Positions 45,159 to 53,995 of a DNA stretch of 64,000 nt are shown piece by piece. Position 1 is the stretch's first letter. The number at the start of each line of letters is the position of its first letter. Both the position numbers and the translations under genes were made by a program. The notes below the pieces were generated by a model. That model was not told the origin of the DNA, did no database searches, and saw only the letters and a program-made list of their open reading frames with translations. This DNA is from an uncultured Candidatus Actinomarina sp. (GTDB taxonomy: Bacteria; Actinomycetota; Acidimicrobiia; Actinomarinales; Actinomarinaceae): assembly GCA_902555985.1 (NCBI GenBank), contig CACDUI010000002.1, positions 1 through 64,000 of the forward strand. Direction: 5' to 3'.

Positions 45159-46562
45159 GTGAAAGTAATTATTGTAGGTGCACATGGAGAGGCTAAAGAG
45201 CTAATCAATAGAATTAGTTCTGGTTGGTCTATTTCTGTTATTGATTTAGATCAAGAAAAATTACGAAACTTCACTACAAAACGACAAATTGAAAAAATAC
45301 AAGGAGATGCGACTTCTTCACTAGTTCTTAAAAAGGCAGGCTTAGAGCATACAACTGCTGTTATTACTCTCACATTAAACGATGAAGTAAATTTAGAAGT
45401 TTTAAAAATTGCAAAGCAGAATGAAATTATTAGATTGTCATCTGTAATAAATGATTCTTCAAATAGTGACATATATAAAAATCTTGGGGTTGAAGTTGTA
45501 GAACCAGACATCCTATTAGCAAGAAGGTTTGAACATATTCTAGAACCTAGAAGAGTCGTTTCACAGGCTTTTGCAGGGGGCAGAGCTGAGGCTATCGAAA
45601 TTGAAATTAGTTCTGATAGTCCGGTGAGAGGAAAAAAATTGCGCGAAATAGGTTCTGACTATTATATTGTTGGAGCTCTATTGAGAAAAGGTAAGGTAAT
45701 TATTCCCCATGGTGATACAGAGATACAGACTGGAGATCTTGTAACTATTGTTTTACAATCGGGTGCATTCTCAAACGTAATTAATCTTTTCTCAGGATCA
45801 GAATCAAGATTTCCATTAGAGTTTGGCAAAAACATACTTGTTGTTCTTGAAAATGAAGAGAACCTTAAAAACTTATCTGAATCTGAATTTTATACAAGAA
45901 ATACAAAAGCTACATCTTTGTCGGTATTAACCAGAGAGGATTTATTCGATAATAATCTTGAGTCAACAGATGATACATTTAAAGCAATTCTTAAAGATCA
46001 AGAGTTCGAAATGCATTTTAAAAATAAAATATCTACCAAAGATATTGAAAGTTTTGTATCTGATTCTTCAATAGGAACAATTTTTTATTCAGTAGAAGAG
46101 GGCATGTCTAAATCTAAAATTAAATCATTAATAAATATTTCAAACAAATCAAATACACCTGTGCTTTTCTCAAAGTCGACTTACCCCTACAAGACTATCG
46201 GAATTTTAATAAATAATGATTTCGGTGAAACTTCATCAAACTCAGTAGCTTTTGATCTAGCCGCTTCATTATCTGCCTCATTAACAGCGGTAAATGTTTC
46301 ACAACCCAAATTTTTACAATCAGAAGAGTCCTCTAAAGTTTCAGATTCTATTGAAAAACTACAAGACCTGGCTTTATCTCATGAAATTCAGCTTGATTTG
46401 GAAAATAAAGAAGGAAATGAGGCAAAGATTTTCTCTGAGATGTCTAATAAATTTGACCTCTCAGTAATAAGTACTGGTACCAATCAGTCATGGCAAAGCA
46501 GAAAAACTGTTGAATTCATAGCTATTAATTCAAAGTCCTCTGTCTTGTATATTCCAAGTTAA
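45159..46562 (+). CDS. RCK/TrkA-type regulator fused to Usp-like domains
   Basis: The 467-residue cytoplasmic protein has an RCK-N Rossmann domain (about 1-118; VIIVGAHGEAKELI, VIDLDQEKL, GDATSSLVLKKAGL). An RCK-C domain (about 140-212; SPVRGKKLREIG, IIPHGDTEIQTGDLVTIVL) follows, then about 250 residues that look like two Usp-type domains (the second starting KTIGILINNDFGE and ending SVLYIPS). Such proteins gate K+ channels or antiporters in response to nucleotides. The CPA2 antiporter starts two bases downstream, so it is the likely partner. The start is GTG; GATAAT lies seven bases before it. Confidence 0.8.
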   Translation: MKVIIVGAHGEAKELINRISSGWSISVIDLDQEKLRNFTTKRQIEKIQGDATSSLVLKKAGLEHTTAVITLTLNDEVNLEVLKIAKQNEIIRLSSVINDSSNSDIYKNLGVEVVEPDILLARRFEHILEPRRVVSQAFAGGRAEAIEIEISSDSPVRGKKLREIGSDYYIVGALLRKGKVIIPHGDTEIQTGDLVTIVLQSGAFSNVINLFSGSESRFPLEFGKNILVVLENEENLKNLSESEFYTRNTKATSLSVLTREDLFDNNLESTDDTFKAILKDQEFEMHFKNKISTKDIESFVSDSSIGTIFYSVEEGMSKSKIKSLINISNKSNTPVLFSKSTYPYKTIGILINNDFGETSSNSVAFDLAASLSASLTAVNVSQPKFLQSEESSKVSDSIEKLQDLALSHEIQLDLENKEGNEAKIFSEMSNKFDLSVISTGTNQSWQSRKTVEFIAINSKSSVLYIPS

Positions 46563-46564
46563 AA

Positions 46565-47713
46565 ATGGAAGAATTTGAAGCAGTATCATTAGTTATCATC
46601 TCTATAGGTGCTTTTGTTTTACCACTTGTTGGACAAAGAATTAAAATACCTGGAATTGTTCTTGAAATTGCTTACGGTATCACTGTTGGACCAGTTTTAG
46701 GTTGGGTTGATTCTTCAGAATTTATATCAGGGTTAGCAATTCTTGGATTTCTATTATTGATGTTTTTATCTGGATTTGAGATTGAATTAGATACTTTTAG
46801 AGAAAAAGGTTTAAGAACTTTAGCATTGCCGATGTCAATTTATCTTTTGACTGTAGCTACTTCTTTTTACTTGATTTCCAGTCTAGGCTATCCAATTTTT
46901 CTGGCATTGGTGTTGTGTACAACAAGTGTAGATATTGTAATTACAATTCTTAGAAGTGATGGAACTATTAAAACAAAATATGGTCAAACACTGTTTATGG
47001 TCGCACTTTTAGCAGATATTTTAACTTTATTAGCTGCAACTGTTTACGCATCATTTATTAATGCTGGAGGACTATCAATATCTAATCTCAATGTAATTCT
47101 TTATTTTATTGTTGTAATAATGTTGTTACGCATAATAAGAAGAGTTGCATGGTGGAATCCACAATTATTCTCAAGAATGTTTGATGGTAATGATCCTGAT
47201 GAGCTTGGCATAAGAAGTTCGATTGCTTTAATGTTGATTCTTGTAGGTATTTCAGTATTTTTTGATATCGAAGCAATACTGGGAGCATTTTTAGCTGGAA
47301 CAATCTTTGCCTTTACATTTTCTAATAGGGGAACTCTTGAAAGTAGTCTTAAAGGATTCTCATACGGATTTTTAATACCTATATTCTTCATAAACATTGG
47401 TCTAAATTATGACATTAGTGTATTTACTGAAACTCAATTTTTTGTTGAAGTCGGCTATTTATTTTTGATAGCAGTCGGGGTTAAATTTATTCCTTCATTA
47501 TTACTTGTCTTTTCAAAAATTAAATTTAGAGATATGCTTGCAGGTGGTTTTCTCCTATCAGCAAGATTTAGTTTAATAATCGCTATGGCTGAAATAGGTG
47601 TACATCTTGATTTAATTTCCAAAGAATTAGAACAACAAATTATTTTGTTAGCTGTAATTACCGCAACTTTCTCTCCTATATTGTTTAGATTGGTACGAAC
47701 AAAGACAAATTAA
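46565..47713 (+). CDS. CPA2-family cation/proton antiporter, membrane part only
   Basis: The 382-residue protein has about twelve membrane segments with CPA2 features: GIVLEIAYGITVGPVLG, FLLLMFLSGFEIELD and GAFLAGTIFAF, plus SARFSLIIAMAEIG near the C-terminus. It lacks the C-terminal RCK/TrkA domain that many KefB/KefC-type proteins carry; that role is probably filled by the RCK-Usp protein encoded two bases upstream. It exchanges Na+ or K+ for H+ across the cytoplasmic membrane; the ion is not decidable here. Confidence 0.88.
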   Translation: MEEFEAVSLVIISIGAFVLPLVGQRIKIPGIVLEIAYGITVGPVLGWVDSSEFISGLAILGFLLLMFLSGFEIELDTFREKGLRTLALPMSIYLLTVATSFYLISSLGYPIFLALVLCTTSVDIVITILRSDGTIKTKYGQTLFMVALLADILTLLAATVYASFINAGGLSISNLNVILYFIVVIMLLRIIRRVAWWNPQLFSRMFDGNDPDELGIRSSIALMLILVGISVFFDIEAILGAFLAGTIFAFTFSNRGTLESSLKGFSYGFLIPIFFINIGLNYDISVFTETQFFVEVGYLFLIAVGVKFIPSLLLVFSKIKFRDMLAGGFLLSARFSLIIAMAEIGVHLDLISKELEQQIILLAVITATFSPILFRLVRTKTN

Positions 47714-47716
47714 TTT

Positions 47717-48619
47717 ATGAAATTTAAAATCGATTTATATCTCAAGGGCTTGTTCATGGGAATTGCTGAAATAATTCCCGGCGTATCTGGTGGAACTATT
47801 GCATTTATAACAGGTATATATGAAGAATTGATCAACTCAATAAAATCAGTTAACTCAGCTTCAATTAAACTTCTTATAAATTTTAAATTAACTTCGTTTT
47901 GGAAACACATTAACGGTACATTCTTATTAACTTTGCTTTTAGGAATGTTGACGTCGATATTGGCCTTATCAAGGGTTATCGTCTTTCTTTTGAACGATCA
48001 TCCTTTCAAGATATGGGGATTCTTTTTTGGATTAATTATTGCATCAGCAATTGTAATTTTTGGCAAGGTAGAAAAAATGAGTATCAATGTCTTTATCGCT
48101 TCAATTATTGGCTTAATTATCTCCTCTTATATTGCTCTTGAAGCACCCTCTGCAACTCCAAATACAGATTTGTTTATATTTCTTTCTGGAGCAATTGCAA
48201 TTTCAGCGATGATATTACCTGGAATTAGTGGTTCATTTATCCTTGTATTTCTTTCTAAGTATGAATTTATTTTAAATTCTCTAAATAATTTTGATATAGC
48301 TGTTATTTCTATATTTATTGCTGGATGTGTAGTTGGCTTAGTAACCTTTAGTAGGGTTTTTTCATATCTTTTTAAAAAATATAATGACATAGTAGTTAGT
48401 GTCCTTGTAGGTTTTCTTCTTGGTTCTTTGTTTAAAGTATGGCCTTTTTATAAAGTGCTAGAGTATGATGCCTATAACGAGCCTATCTACACAAGTCCTG
48501 TTTTGCCATCGACAGGACAAGAAAATGAGTTATTGTACTTTATTGTATTTTCTATTATTGGCTTCATGTCTATGTGGGTATTAGAAAAGAAATTTATAGG
48601 TTTAAATAAAGAAATTTAG
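47717..48619 (+). CDS. DUF368 polyprenyl-phosphate transporter
   Basis: The 300-residue protein has about nine membrane segments and the family signature FMGIAEIIPGVSGGTIAFITGIY at residues 11-33, repeated in MILPGISGSFILVFLSKYEFI. DUF368 proteins have been shown to return undecaprenyl phosphate across the membrane for peptidoglycan synthesis, with importance under alkaline, sodium-rich conditions. It lies three bases after the antiporter gene, a fitting neighbour for sodium/proton homeostasis in seawater (inference). Confidence 0.88.
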   Translation: MKFKIDLYLKGLFMGIAEIIPGVSGGTIAFITGIYEELINSIKSVNSASIKLLINFKLTSFWKHINGTFLLTLLLGMLTSILALSRVIVFLLNDHPFKIWGFFFGLIIASAIVIFGKVEKMSINVFIASIIGLIISSYIALEAPSATPNTDLFIFLSGAIAISAMILPGISGSFILVFLSKYEFILNSLNNFDIAVISIFIAGCVVGLVTFSRVFSYLFKKYNDIVVSVLVGFLLGSLFKVWPFYKVLEYDAYNEPIYTSPVLPSTGQENELLYFIVFSIIGFMSMWVLEKKFIGLNKEI

Positions 48620-48624
48620 ACTAT

Positions 48625-48630
48625 TAAAAT
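48625..48630 (+). promoter_or_regulatory. Leaderless-type -10 hexamer for tatA
   Basis: TAAAAT is followed by six bases and the tatA ATG at 48637, just after the DUF368 stop. Confidence 0.5.
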
Positions 48631-48636
48631 GATGTT

Positions 48637-48774
48637 ATGAGATTAGGATTACCAGAACTTTTAATAATTTTAACAATATTGCTTCTACTTTTTGGAGCAA
48701 AAAGGCTTCCAGGCTTAGCTAAATCATTAGGAAAATCTACAAAAGAATTCAAATCTGCACTTGAAGAAGAATAA
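48637..48774 (+). CDS. tatA: Twin-arginine translocase subunit TatA, short form
   Basis: The frame encodes 45 residues. One N-terminal membrane helix (about 5-20) begins with the conserved polar Glu7 in GLPELLIILTILLLLFGA, then KRLPGLAKSLGKS, the standard TatA hinge and amphipathic helix, and a short acidic tail. TatA forms the pore for folded-protein export. It is shorter than most TatA proteins (usually 60-90 residues) but complete in core. It lies two bases before the cytochrome c gene; tatC is not in the window. Confidence 0.9.
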   Translation: MRLGLPELLIILTILLLLFGAKRLPGLAKSLGKSTKEFKSALEEE

Positions 48775-48776
48775 GA

Positions 48777-49064
48777 ATGAAAAAAGTTTCTTTATTGTTT
48801 CTTTTTTTATTTATTGCATGTGGAGCTCAAGAAACCTCTGAACTAACTACTGGAGAAGAAATTTATACTGCTAGGTGTTCAGCATGTCATCAAGCTGATT
48901 TTTCAGGTAGAGCTGGTCCAAGTTTAAAAATGGCTGATGTTCTAGCGATGCCTGACTCATATTGGCTTCAAACTATTTTGAATGGAAAAGGATCTATGCC
49001 AGCAGTAAGGATTACAGAAGAACAAGCACAACTAGTAGTTGATTATGTTAAGGAAAGTAATTAG
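48777..49064 (+). CDS. Lipoprotein mono-haem cytochrome c
   Basis: The 95-residue protein has a lipoprotein signal (lipobox FIAC, Cys15), one haem motif CSACH (residues 34-38) and a likely axial Met74 in GSMPAV, with the class I helix ending VVDYVKESN. It would be tethered to the outer face of the membrane as a small electron carrier. It follows tatA by two bases and shares TTAG with the convergent malQ stop. No haem-attachment genes are nearby. Confidence 0.87.
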   Translation: MKKVSLLFLFLFIACGAQETSELTTGEEIYTARCSACHQADFSGRAGPSLKMADVLAMPDSYWLQTILNGKGSMPAVRITEEQAQLVVDYVKESN

Positions 49065-50536
49065 GCCCTGTAAGTAGATTTATTTAGCTTTTTTAAATCT
49101 TCTTTAATATTTTCAAGGATATCCAAATCTTTTAGTCTCCAAATCCAATTTTCCTCTGAAGTTCCTGGAATATTAAATCTGGCTTCTTCTCCAAGTTCAA
49201 GTAAGTCTTGGATAGTTGTCACTGCTAATTGACAAGGTGACTCCCATACAAGAGATATAAAGTTCCAAACATCAGATTCGTATAAAGAAGAACTGTTTTC
49301 TTTATATTGTTTAAAAAATTGAATTTGAGTATCATCAACTTCATTTAACCATTGTTTGATTGTCGGACTGTCATGAGTACCTGTATAAGCAGCTATATTA
49401 AAACCCCACTCTTTAGGATGAATTTCATTATGTTCAGTGTCATTAGGTATTCTTTGCTGAAGCACTTTCATTCCTGGAATATTAAAATTACTTAAAATGT
49501 CTGCAGTTTCTTGTAAGACAACACCAAGATCTTCAGCAAGTAATTTATTAAAGTCAATTGATTCAGAAACAACATCAAAAAATGTTTTCCATGGACCTGT
49601 TCTCCAATGACCATTTAATGCAGGTTCATTTGCAGGAATAGCCCAAAATTGAAAGAAACCAACAAAATGATCAATTCGTAAATAATCATAATTTTTTAAA
49701 TTATATTCCAATTTTTTAATCCAGTATTTATATCCTTCTTCTTTGTGACTATCCCATTTATATAGTGCTGTATTCCAAACCTGGCCTTCTACTGTAAAGT
49801 CGTCCGGAACAGCACCTGACACAAAACTCATTTCATTATTATCACCCAAATCAAAAAGGTGCTGATTTAGCCATACATCAGCAGAATTATGATTTACATA
49901 AATAGGAATATCACCGAGAATTTTCACATTTTTACTATTTGCATATGACTTAAGTTTTTGCCATTGATTATCAAATTCGTACTGTAAATATACATTTTTT
50001 GTAAATGTGCTACGGAATTTATTAAAGACTTCTTCAAACAGGTCTTCTGAATAATGTTGATATTTTTTTGACCATGTATTCCATGATCCTTCAAAATTTT
50101 CACTCAAAGTTAAGAATGTAATGTGTTGTTTCTTTAAATCATTCTCAACATAGTCTTCATATTTTGATTCATTGATATTGACTCGCTCAAAAATTTTATT
50201 GTATAAATTATTCTTATTTTCATAAACTAATTTATAGTCAACTTTGTCAGAGTTATTTATTTTTATTTCTTCCAATTCTTTATCACTAAAAATTTTGTTA
50301 TCTAATTGATCAAGTGAAATAATATATGAATTCCCAAGAATAGATGACTTGCTTGAATAAGGAGAATATTCAATATTGTCAGTGATGCCTAATGGTAGTA
50401 CTTGCCAAACTTGAGTTTTTGACTCGCTTAGTAAATCAACAAACTTATAACTTTCTTTACCTAAATCTCCAATCCCATAATCACTAGGTAATGAAGTTGG
50501 ATGGAAAATTAAACCACTAGTTTTATCTATATCCAT
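49061..50536 (-). CDS. malQ: 4-alpha-glucanotransferase MalQ
   Basis: The protein has about 491 residues from ATG 50536. This start is preferred over one 12 codons upstream because the family begins with the SGLIFHPTSLPSDYGIGDLG block, and TATATT lies eight bases before it. GH77 motifs follow: LGDIPIYVNHNSADVW, LRIDHFVGFFQFW with the nucleophile Asp, LAEDLGVV with the acid Glu, and AYTGTHDSPT. It disproportionates maltodextrins in the cytoplasm. It is divergent from the GH13 glucosidase gene and belongs functionally with malEFG. Confidence 0.93.
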   Translation of the reverse strand: MDIDKTSGLIFHPTSLPSDYGIGDLGKESYKFVDLLSESKTQVWQVLPLGITDNIEYSPYSSKSSILGNSYIISLDQLDNKIFSDKELEEIKINNSDKVDYKLVYENKNNLYNKIFERVNINESKYEDYVENDLKKQHITFLTLSENFEGSWNTWSKKYQHYSEDLFEEVFNKFRSTFTKNVYLQYEFDNQWQKLKSYANSKNVKILGDIPIYVNHNSADVWLNQHLFDLGDNNEMSFVSGAVPDDFTVEGQVWNTALYKWDSHKEEGYKYWIKKLEYNLKNYDYLRIDHFVGFFQFWAIPANEPALNGHWRTGPWKTFFDVVSESIDFNKLLAEDLGVVLQETADILSNFNIPGMKVLQQRIPNDTEHNEIHPKEWGFNIAAYTGTHDSPTIKQWLNEVDDTQIQFFKQYKENSSSLYESDVWNFISLVWESPCQLAVTTIQDLLELGEEARFNIPGTSEENWIWRLKDLDILENIKEDLKKLNKSTYRA

Positions 50537-50544
50537 ATGTTTCA

Positions 50545-50550
50545 AATATA
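50545..50550 (-). promoter_or_regulatory. -10 hexamer for malQ
   Basis: TATATT on the minus strand lies eight bases before the preferred malQ ATG at 50536. Confidence 0.35.
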
Positions 50551-50574
50551 GAGTACATAATGAAAAATTCATAG

Positions 50575-50580
50575 TAAATT
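50575..50580 (+). promoter_or_regulatory. Leaderless-type -10 hexamer for the GH13 glucosidase gene
   Basis: TAAATT is followed by six bases and the ATG at 50587; no Shine-Dalgarno sequence is present. Confidence 0.5.
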
Positions 50581-50586
50581 AAATTT

Positions 50587-52518
50587 ATGGTTGAAGAGCA
50601 CAGCCCTGAATTTGTTGATGCTGGGGAAAAGCAAAAAATTGATTTTTTTGATGGAGATGTACATCTTGGTCATTATGATTTTCGTTTTGATTTTAATGAC
50701 AAAAAACACTTTTCAATTTCAAGAGACGGAACAGGTAGGGTAAGAGTTCATTCTCAAAAAAATATTTCAAAACTTTGGATACTTTTAGAAGATGAAGATT
50801 TTAGGCCAATAGAATTAAGAAAATATGCTGAGACAGACAGATTTATATTTTGGGGGACTCAAATACAATTTAGATCCTCAATAGCTAAATTTAGTTTTGC
50901 AGCTTCTACAGACGATCAATTAAATTTATATCTGGGTACAAGTGGTATTGCAAATTTTATATCTCCCTCTGAAAAATGGATATATGATAGCTCTTCTTTT
51001 CAAAGACATACAATACCTGACTGGGTATATGGGGGAGTTATGTATCAGGTATTTCCTGAAAGATTTGCTAACGGAGATAGTTCTATTAATCCACAAAATA
51101 CAGTTGATTGGGGCTCAACGCCCACCAGATTGGATTTTCAGGGTGGTGATCTATACGGTGTAATACAAAATCTCGACCATATCGAATCTTTGGGTGTAAA
51201 TATTGTTTATTTGAATCCTATATTTCTTTCCTCCAGTACACATAAATATGATTCGTGGGACCATTTTAAAGTTGAACCATCATTAGGAGGTGATGATGCT
51301 TTAAAGGAACTTATTAAAGAATGTCACAACAGGGATATGAAAATAATACTGGATTGCTCTTTAAACCACGTTCATCCAAGACATTTTGGATTTCAAGACA
51401 TTATCAAAAATGGTGAAAATTCCAAATATAGAGATTGGTTTACAGTATTCGATTATCCAGTCAGATTTATCCACAGACCACATCTTTATTCAAACACCTA
51501 CAAAGTTGGATGGGATGGAAATGAAGGTGAATACAAAAGGTATTTAGAGAAAACCTTCCAGGAAACAATGGTTCCAGTAGAAATAAGAGATGATGATGGA
51601 CCTATTGTAGAGCCAACCTTCAAAGCATGGTGGGGAGTGCCGGATATGCCAAAAGTTAATTTTAAAAATAAAGAAGCTAGACAATGGGCATTAGATGTTA
51701 CAAAGTATTGGATTGAGAATTTTGATATTGATGGTTGGAGAATGGATGTAGCAAAAGAATTAGATTTTTCCTTTTGGAAAGATTTTAGAGATATTGCCTA
51801 TGGTACAAAAGAAGATGTTTTACTTATTTCTGAAATCTTTGGAGATACATCACAATGGCTTCAGGGAGATAGATTCGATGGAACTATGAATTACTCATTC
51901 AGAGAAACCATGACAGACTATTTTGCAACTAAAAGAATTAACAACAAAGAATTTGCTGATTCTTTAGGAAATTTGTATTCAATGTATTCATTTGAAGCTC
52001 TTTCCTCATGCCAAAATTTGCTTAGTTCGCATGATGTAAAAAGATTCTTAAATCGTTCTGGCAATAATGAAGATAGTATTTTAGGCGCAATATTTTTACA
52101 AACAACATTTCCAGGTATAGCTGGAATTTACTATGGCGATGAAGTTGGATTAGGCGGAGCTGATGACCCCTTTAATAGAGAACCTTTTCCTTGGAATGAT
52201 GAGTCATCTTGGAATAAAACAATTCTTGAATTTACTAAAACCATGATGCATATTAAAAAATCAAATCCAATATTTAAATACGGAAGATTTGAATTGTTAG
52301 ATTATATGGAGGATGTTGTAATTTTTCGAAGAATTTTACAAGATGAGTCATTAATTTGTGTTGTGAATCGTGATAGGTTAACAAAAGATATAAATATATC
52401 TTCCAACGCACACACTATTGATGTTTTATATGGCAATTGTGAAGCAAATTTAGAAGATGGCTTGGTCAAAATTACTAAAAATAGTGGAGATATTGGAATA
52501 ATTATCCACGAAAAATAA
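50587..52518 (+). CDS. GH13 alpha-glucosidase / neopullulanase-like maltodextrin hydrolase
   Basis: The 643-residue protein has an N-terminal beta domain (about 1-135, CBM34-like position), a GH13 barrel and a C-terminal beta domain. The catalytic set is visible: nucleophile Asp near residue 387 (DGWRMDVAKE), acid Glu near 415 (LISEIFGD) and Asp near 481 (SSHDVKR), preceded by LNPIFLSSSTHKYD and LDCSLNHV. No signal peptide is present, so it should cut imported maltodextrins in the cytoplasm. It is divergent from malQ and upstream of malEFG. Confidence 0.9.
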   Translation: MVEEHSPEFVDAGEKQKIDFFDGDVHLGHYDFRFDFNDKKHFSISRDGTGRVRVHSQKNISKLWILLEDEDFRPIELRKYAETDRFIFWGTQIQFRSSIAKFSFAASTDDQLNLYLGTSGIANFISPSEKWIYDSSSFQRHTIPDWVYGGVMYQVFPERFANGDSSINPQNTVDWGSTPTRLDFQGGDLYGVIQNLDHIESLGVNIVYLNPIFLSSSTHKYDSWDHFKVEPSLGGDDALKELIKECHNRDMKIILDCSLNHVHPRHFGFQDIIKNGENSKYRDWFTVFDYPVRFIHRPHLYSNTYKVGWDGNEGEYKRYLEKTFQETMVPVEIRDDDGPIVEPTFKAWWGVPDMPKVNFKNKEARQWALDVTKYWIENFDIDGWRMDVAKELDFSFWKDFRDIAYGTKEDVLLISEIFGDTSQWLQGDRFDGTMNYSFRETMTDYFATKRINNKEFADSLGNLYSMYSFEALSSCQNLLSSHDVKRFLNRSGNNEDSILGAIFLQTTFPGIAGIYYGDEVGLGGADDPFNREPFPWNDESSWNKTILEFTKTMMHIKKSNPIFKYGRFELLDYMEDVVIFRRILQDESLICVVNRDRLTKDINISSNAHTIDVLYGNCEANLEDGLVKITKNSGDIGIIIHEK

Positions 52519-52519
52519 A

Positions 52520-52547
52520 ACTTGTGCATTAGTGCAAAGTTTTTTTT
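52520..52547 (+). terminator. Rho-independent-type terminator after the GH13 gene
   Basis: ACTTGTGCA (52520-52528) pairs with TGCAAAGT (52533-52540) with one bulged base and a TTAG loop, followed by seven T residues at 52541-52547. It lies one base past the stop. Confidence 0.75.
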
Positions 52548-52608
52548 CATTTAAGTAGAAAAAATTCTAATTACACATTAGATTGTCATAGACATTCTTA
52601 ATGAGTGA

Positions 52609-52620
52609 ATATACGTATAT
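52609..52620. promoter_or_regulatory. 12-bp palindrome ahead of malE
   Basis: ATATACGTATAT is a perfect palindrome 16 bases before the malE ATG. The half-site is partly repeated just downstream (ATATACG). It could be an operator for a maltose repressor, but no regulator gene is adjacent. Confidence 0.3.
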
Positions 52621-52636
52621 ATACGAAAGGGAGTAT

Positions 52637-53929
52637 ATGAAAACTAACAAATTACGTTTTATTGTAATTTTATTAATGTTTTCTTTAGTGGCCGTGGCTT
52701 GTGGTGGCGATACTGCAGATGATGCAGCAGAAGCACCAGAAACTACAGAGGCACCTCAAGAAACATTAGCTGCTCCAGCAACCACAGCACCACCACCTGA
52801 AGTAATAGTGGTATGGGCTGAAGAAAAAGTTGCAACTGCCTTAGATCCACTAGTTGGCGCTTATGAAGCTGCTGCAGGTGTAGATGTAGAGGTTGTTGTG
52901 TATGACTTTGGTGCAATAAGAACTGACGTTCAAACTGCTGGTCCAGCAGGTGAAGGTCCAGACGTATTCTTAGGAGCACATGACTGGGTTGGAGAATTAG
53001 CAGCTAACGGTGTAGTTTCACCACTAGATTTAGGGTCTGTAGCATCAGACTTATATGATGTAGGTGTCACAGCATTTAGCTACGGTGGAGAAGTCTACGG
53101 ATTTCCTTACGCAACAGAAGCTATTGCAATGTTTTACAATGCAGATCTAGTTGACTCTGTTCCTGCAACATGGGAGGAAGCAAAAGCTGCTTGTGATACT
53201 GCAGGCACTGAACTCTGTGTCGGAACACCTTCAAATGACGCTTATCACAATCACCCTTTTGTTGCATCAGCTGGCGGATATGTTTTTGCTTCCGCAGGTG
53301 GCTTTGATGCATCAGATGTTGGTTTAGATAATGCTGGAGCTATTGCTTCTGCTGAATATCTCGATGGACTTGTGAAAAATGGAACAGTTTATTCTGCTGA
53401 TTATGGTGGAGCTATGTCTAATTTCCAAGAAGGTCGTGCATTATTTTGGATGACTGGTCCATGGGCTAGAGGAGATGCTAGCGCAGTAAATTATGGTGTT
53501 GGATTAATTCCACAATTTGATGGTAATGCAGCAACTCCATTTGTTGGAGTTAGAGGTGCAATGGTTTCATCATTTAGTGACAAGCAAGTTTTAGCACAAA
53601 GCTTTATCCTTGACTTTTTTGCTACTGTTGAAGTTCAACAAGCAATGTATGAATCAGATCCAAGGCTTCCAGCAACAAAATCACTATTTGCTGTAGTTGA
53701 AGCCGCAGATCCAATTGCAGCTGTTTTTGCAGCGAGTGCTTCTAATGGAATTCCTATGCCTAACATTCCAGAAATGGGAAGTGTGTGGGGACCAATGGCT
53801 GATGCTTTAAATGTAATTAGAGAACAAGCATACGGCACTAATGAAGAGACTGGCGTTACGATAAGCAATGCAACTGATGCTATGAAATTAGCAGCAGAAC
53901 AAGTTCGTAATGCAATTGCAGGCGGTTAA
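52637..53929 (+). CDS. malE: Maltose/maltodextrin ABC transporter solute-binding lipoprotein
   Basis: From ATG 52637 (AAAGGGAG ten bases upstream; the ATG at 52601 would spoil the signal peptide) the protein has 430 residues. It has a lipoprotein signal with lipobox AVAC (Cys22), an acidic Pro/Thr/Ala-rich linker to about residue 55, and a family-1 solute-binding fold (EVVVYDFG, GPDVFLGAHDWVGELA, VYGFPYATEAIAMFYN, GPWARGDA). It captures sugars outside the membrane for MalF/MalG. Maltodextrin is favoured by the neighbouring malQ and GH13 genes. A strong hairpin terminator follows. Confidence 0.9.
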   Translation: MKTNKLRFIVILLMFSLVAVACGGDTADDAAEAPETTEAPQETLAAPATTAPPPEVIVVWAEEKVATALDPLVGAYEAAAGVDVEVVVYDFGAIRTDVQTAGPAGEGPDVFLGAHDWVGELAANGVVSPLDLGSVASDLYDVGVTAFSYGGEVYGFPYATEAIAMFYNADLVDSVPATWEEAKAACDTAGTELCVGTPSNDAYHNHPFVASAGGYVFASAGGFDASDVGLDNAGAIASAEYLDGLVKNGTVYSADYGGAMSNFQEGRALFWMTGPWARGDASAVNYGVGLIPQFDGNAATPFVGVRGAMVSSFSDKQVLAQSFILDFFATVEVQQAMYESDPRLPATKSLFAVVEAADPIAAVFAASASNGIPMPNIPEMGSVWGPMADALNVIREQAYGTNEETGVTISNATDAMKLAAEQVRNAIAGG

Positions 53930-53947
53930 TTTTAATTAATCTATATT

Positions 53948-53979
53948 AAATTGGGGCTCTGTTGAGCCCCAATTTTTTT
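53948..53979 (+). terminator. Strong terminator between malE and malF
   Basis: A 12-bp perfect stem (53948-53959 with 53964-53975) with a TGTT loop is followed by further T residues to 53979. It lies 19 bases past malE and should keep the binding protein more abundant than the permeases. Confidence 0.9.
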
Positions 53980-53984
53980 AGTGA

Positions 53985-53990
53985 TATATT
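53985..53990 (+). promoter_or_regulatory. Leaderless-type -10 hexamer for malF
   Basis: TATATT is followed by five bases and ATG at 53996, directly after the malE terminator. It would give malFG their own promoter and argues against the GTG start at 53981. Confidence 0.4.
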
Positions 53991-53995
53991 TAAGT

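Noticed and set aside
52601-52636. ATG at 52601 as the malE start
   Set aside because: It would put 12 polar residues before the lipoprotein signal; the ATG at 52637 has AAAGGGAG upstream and a proper signal peptide.
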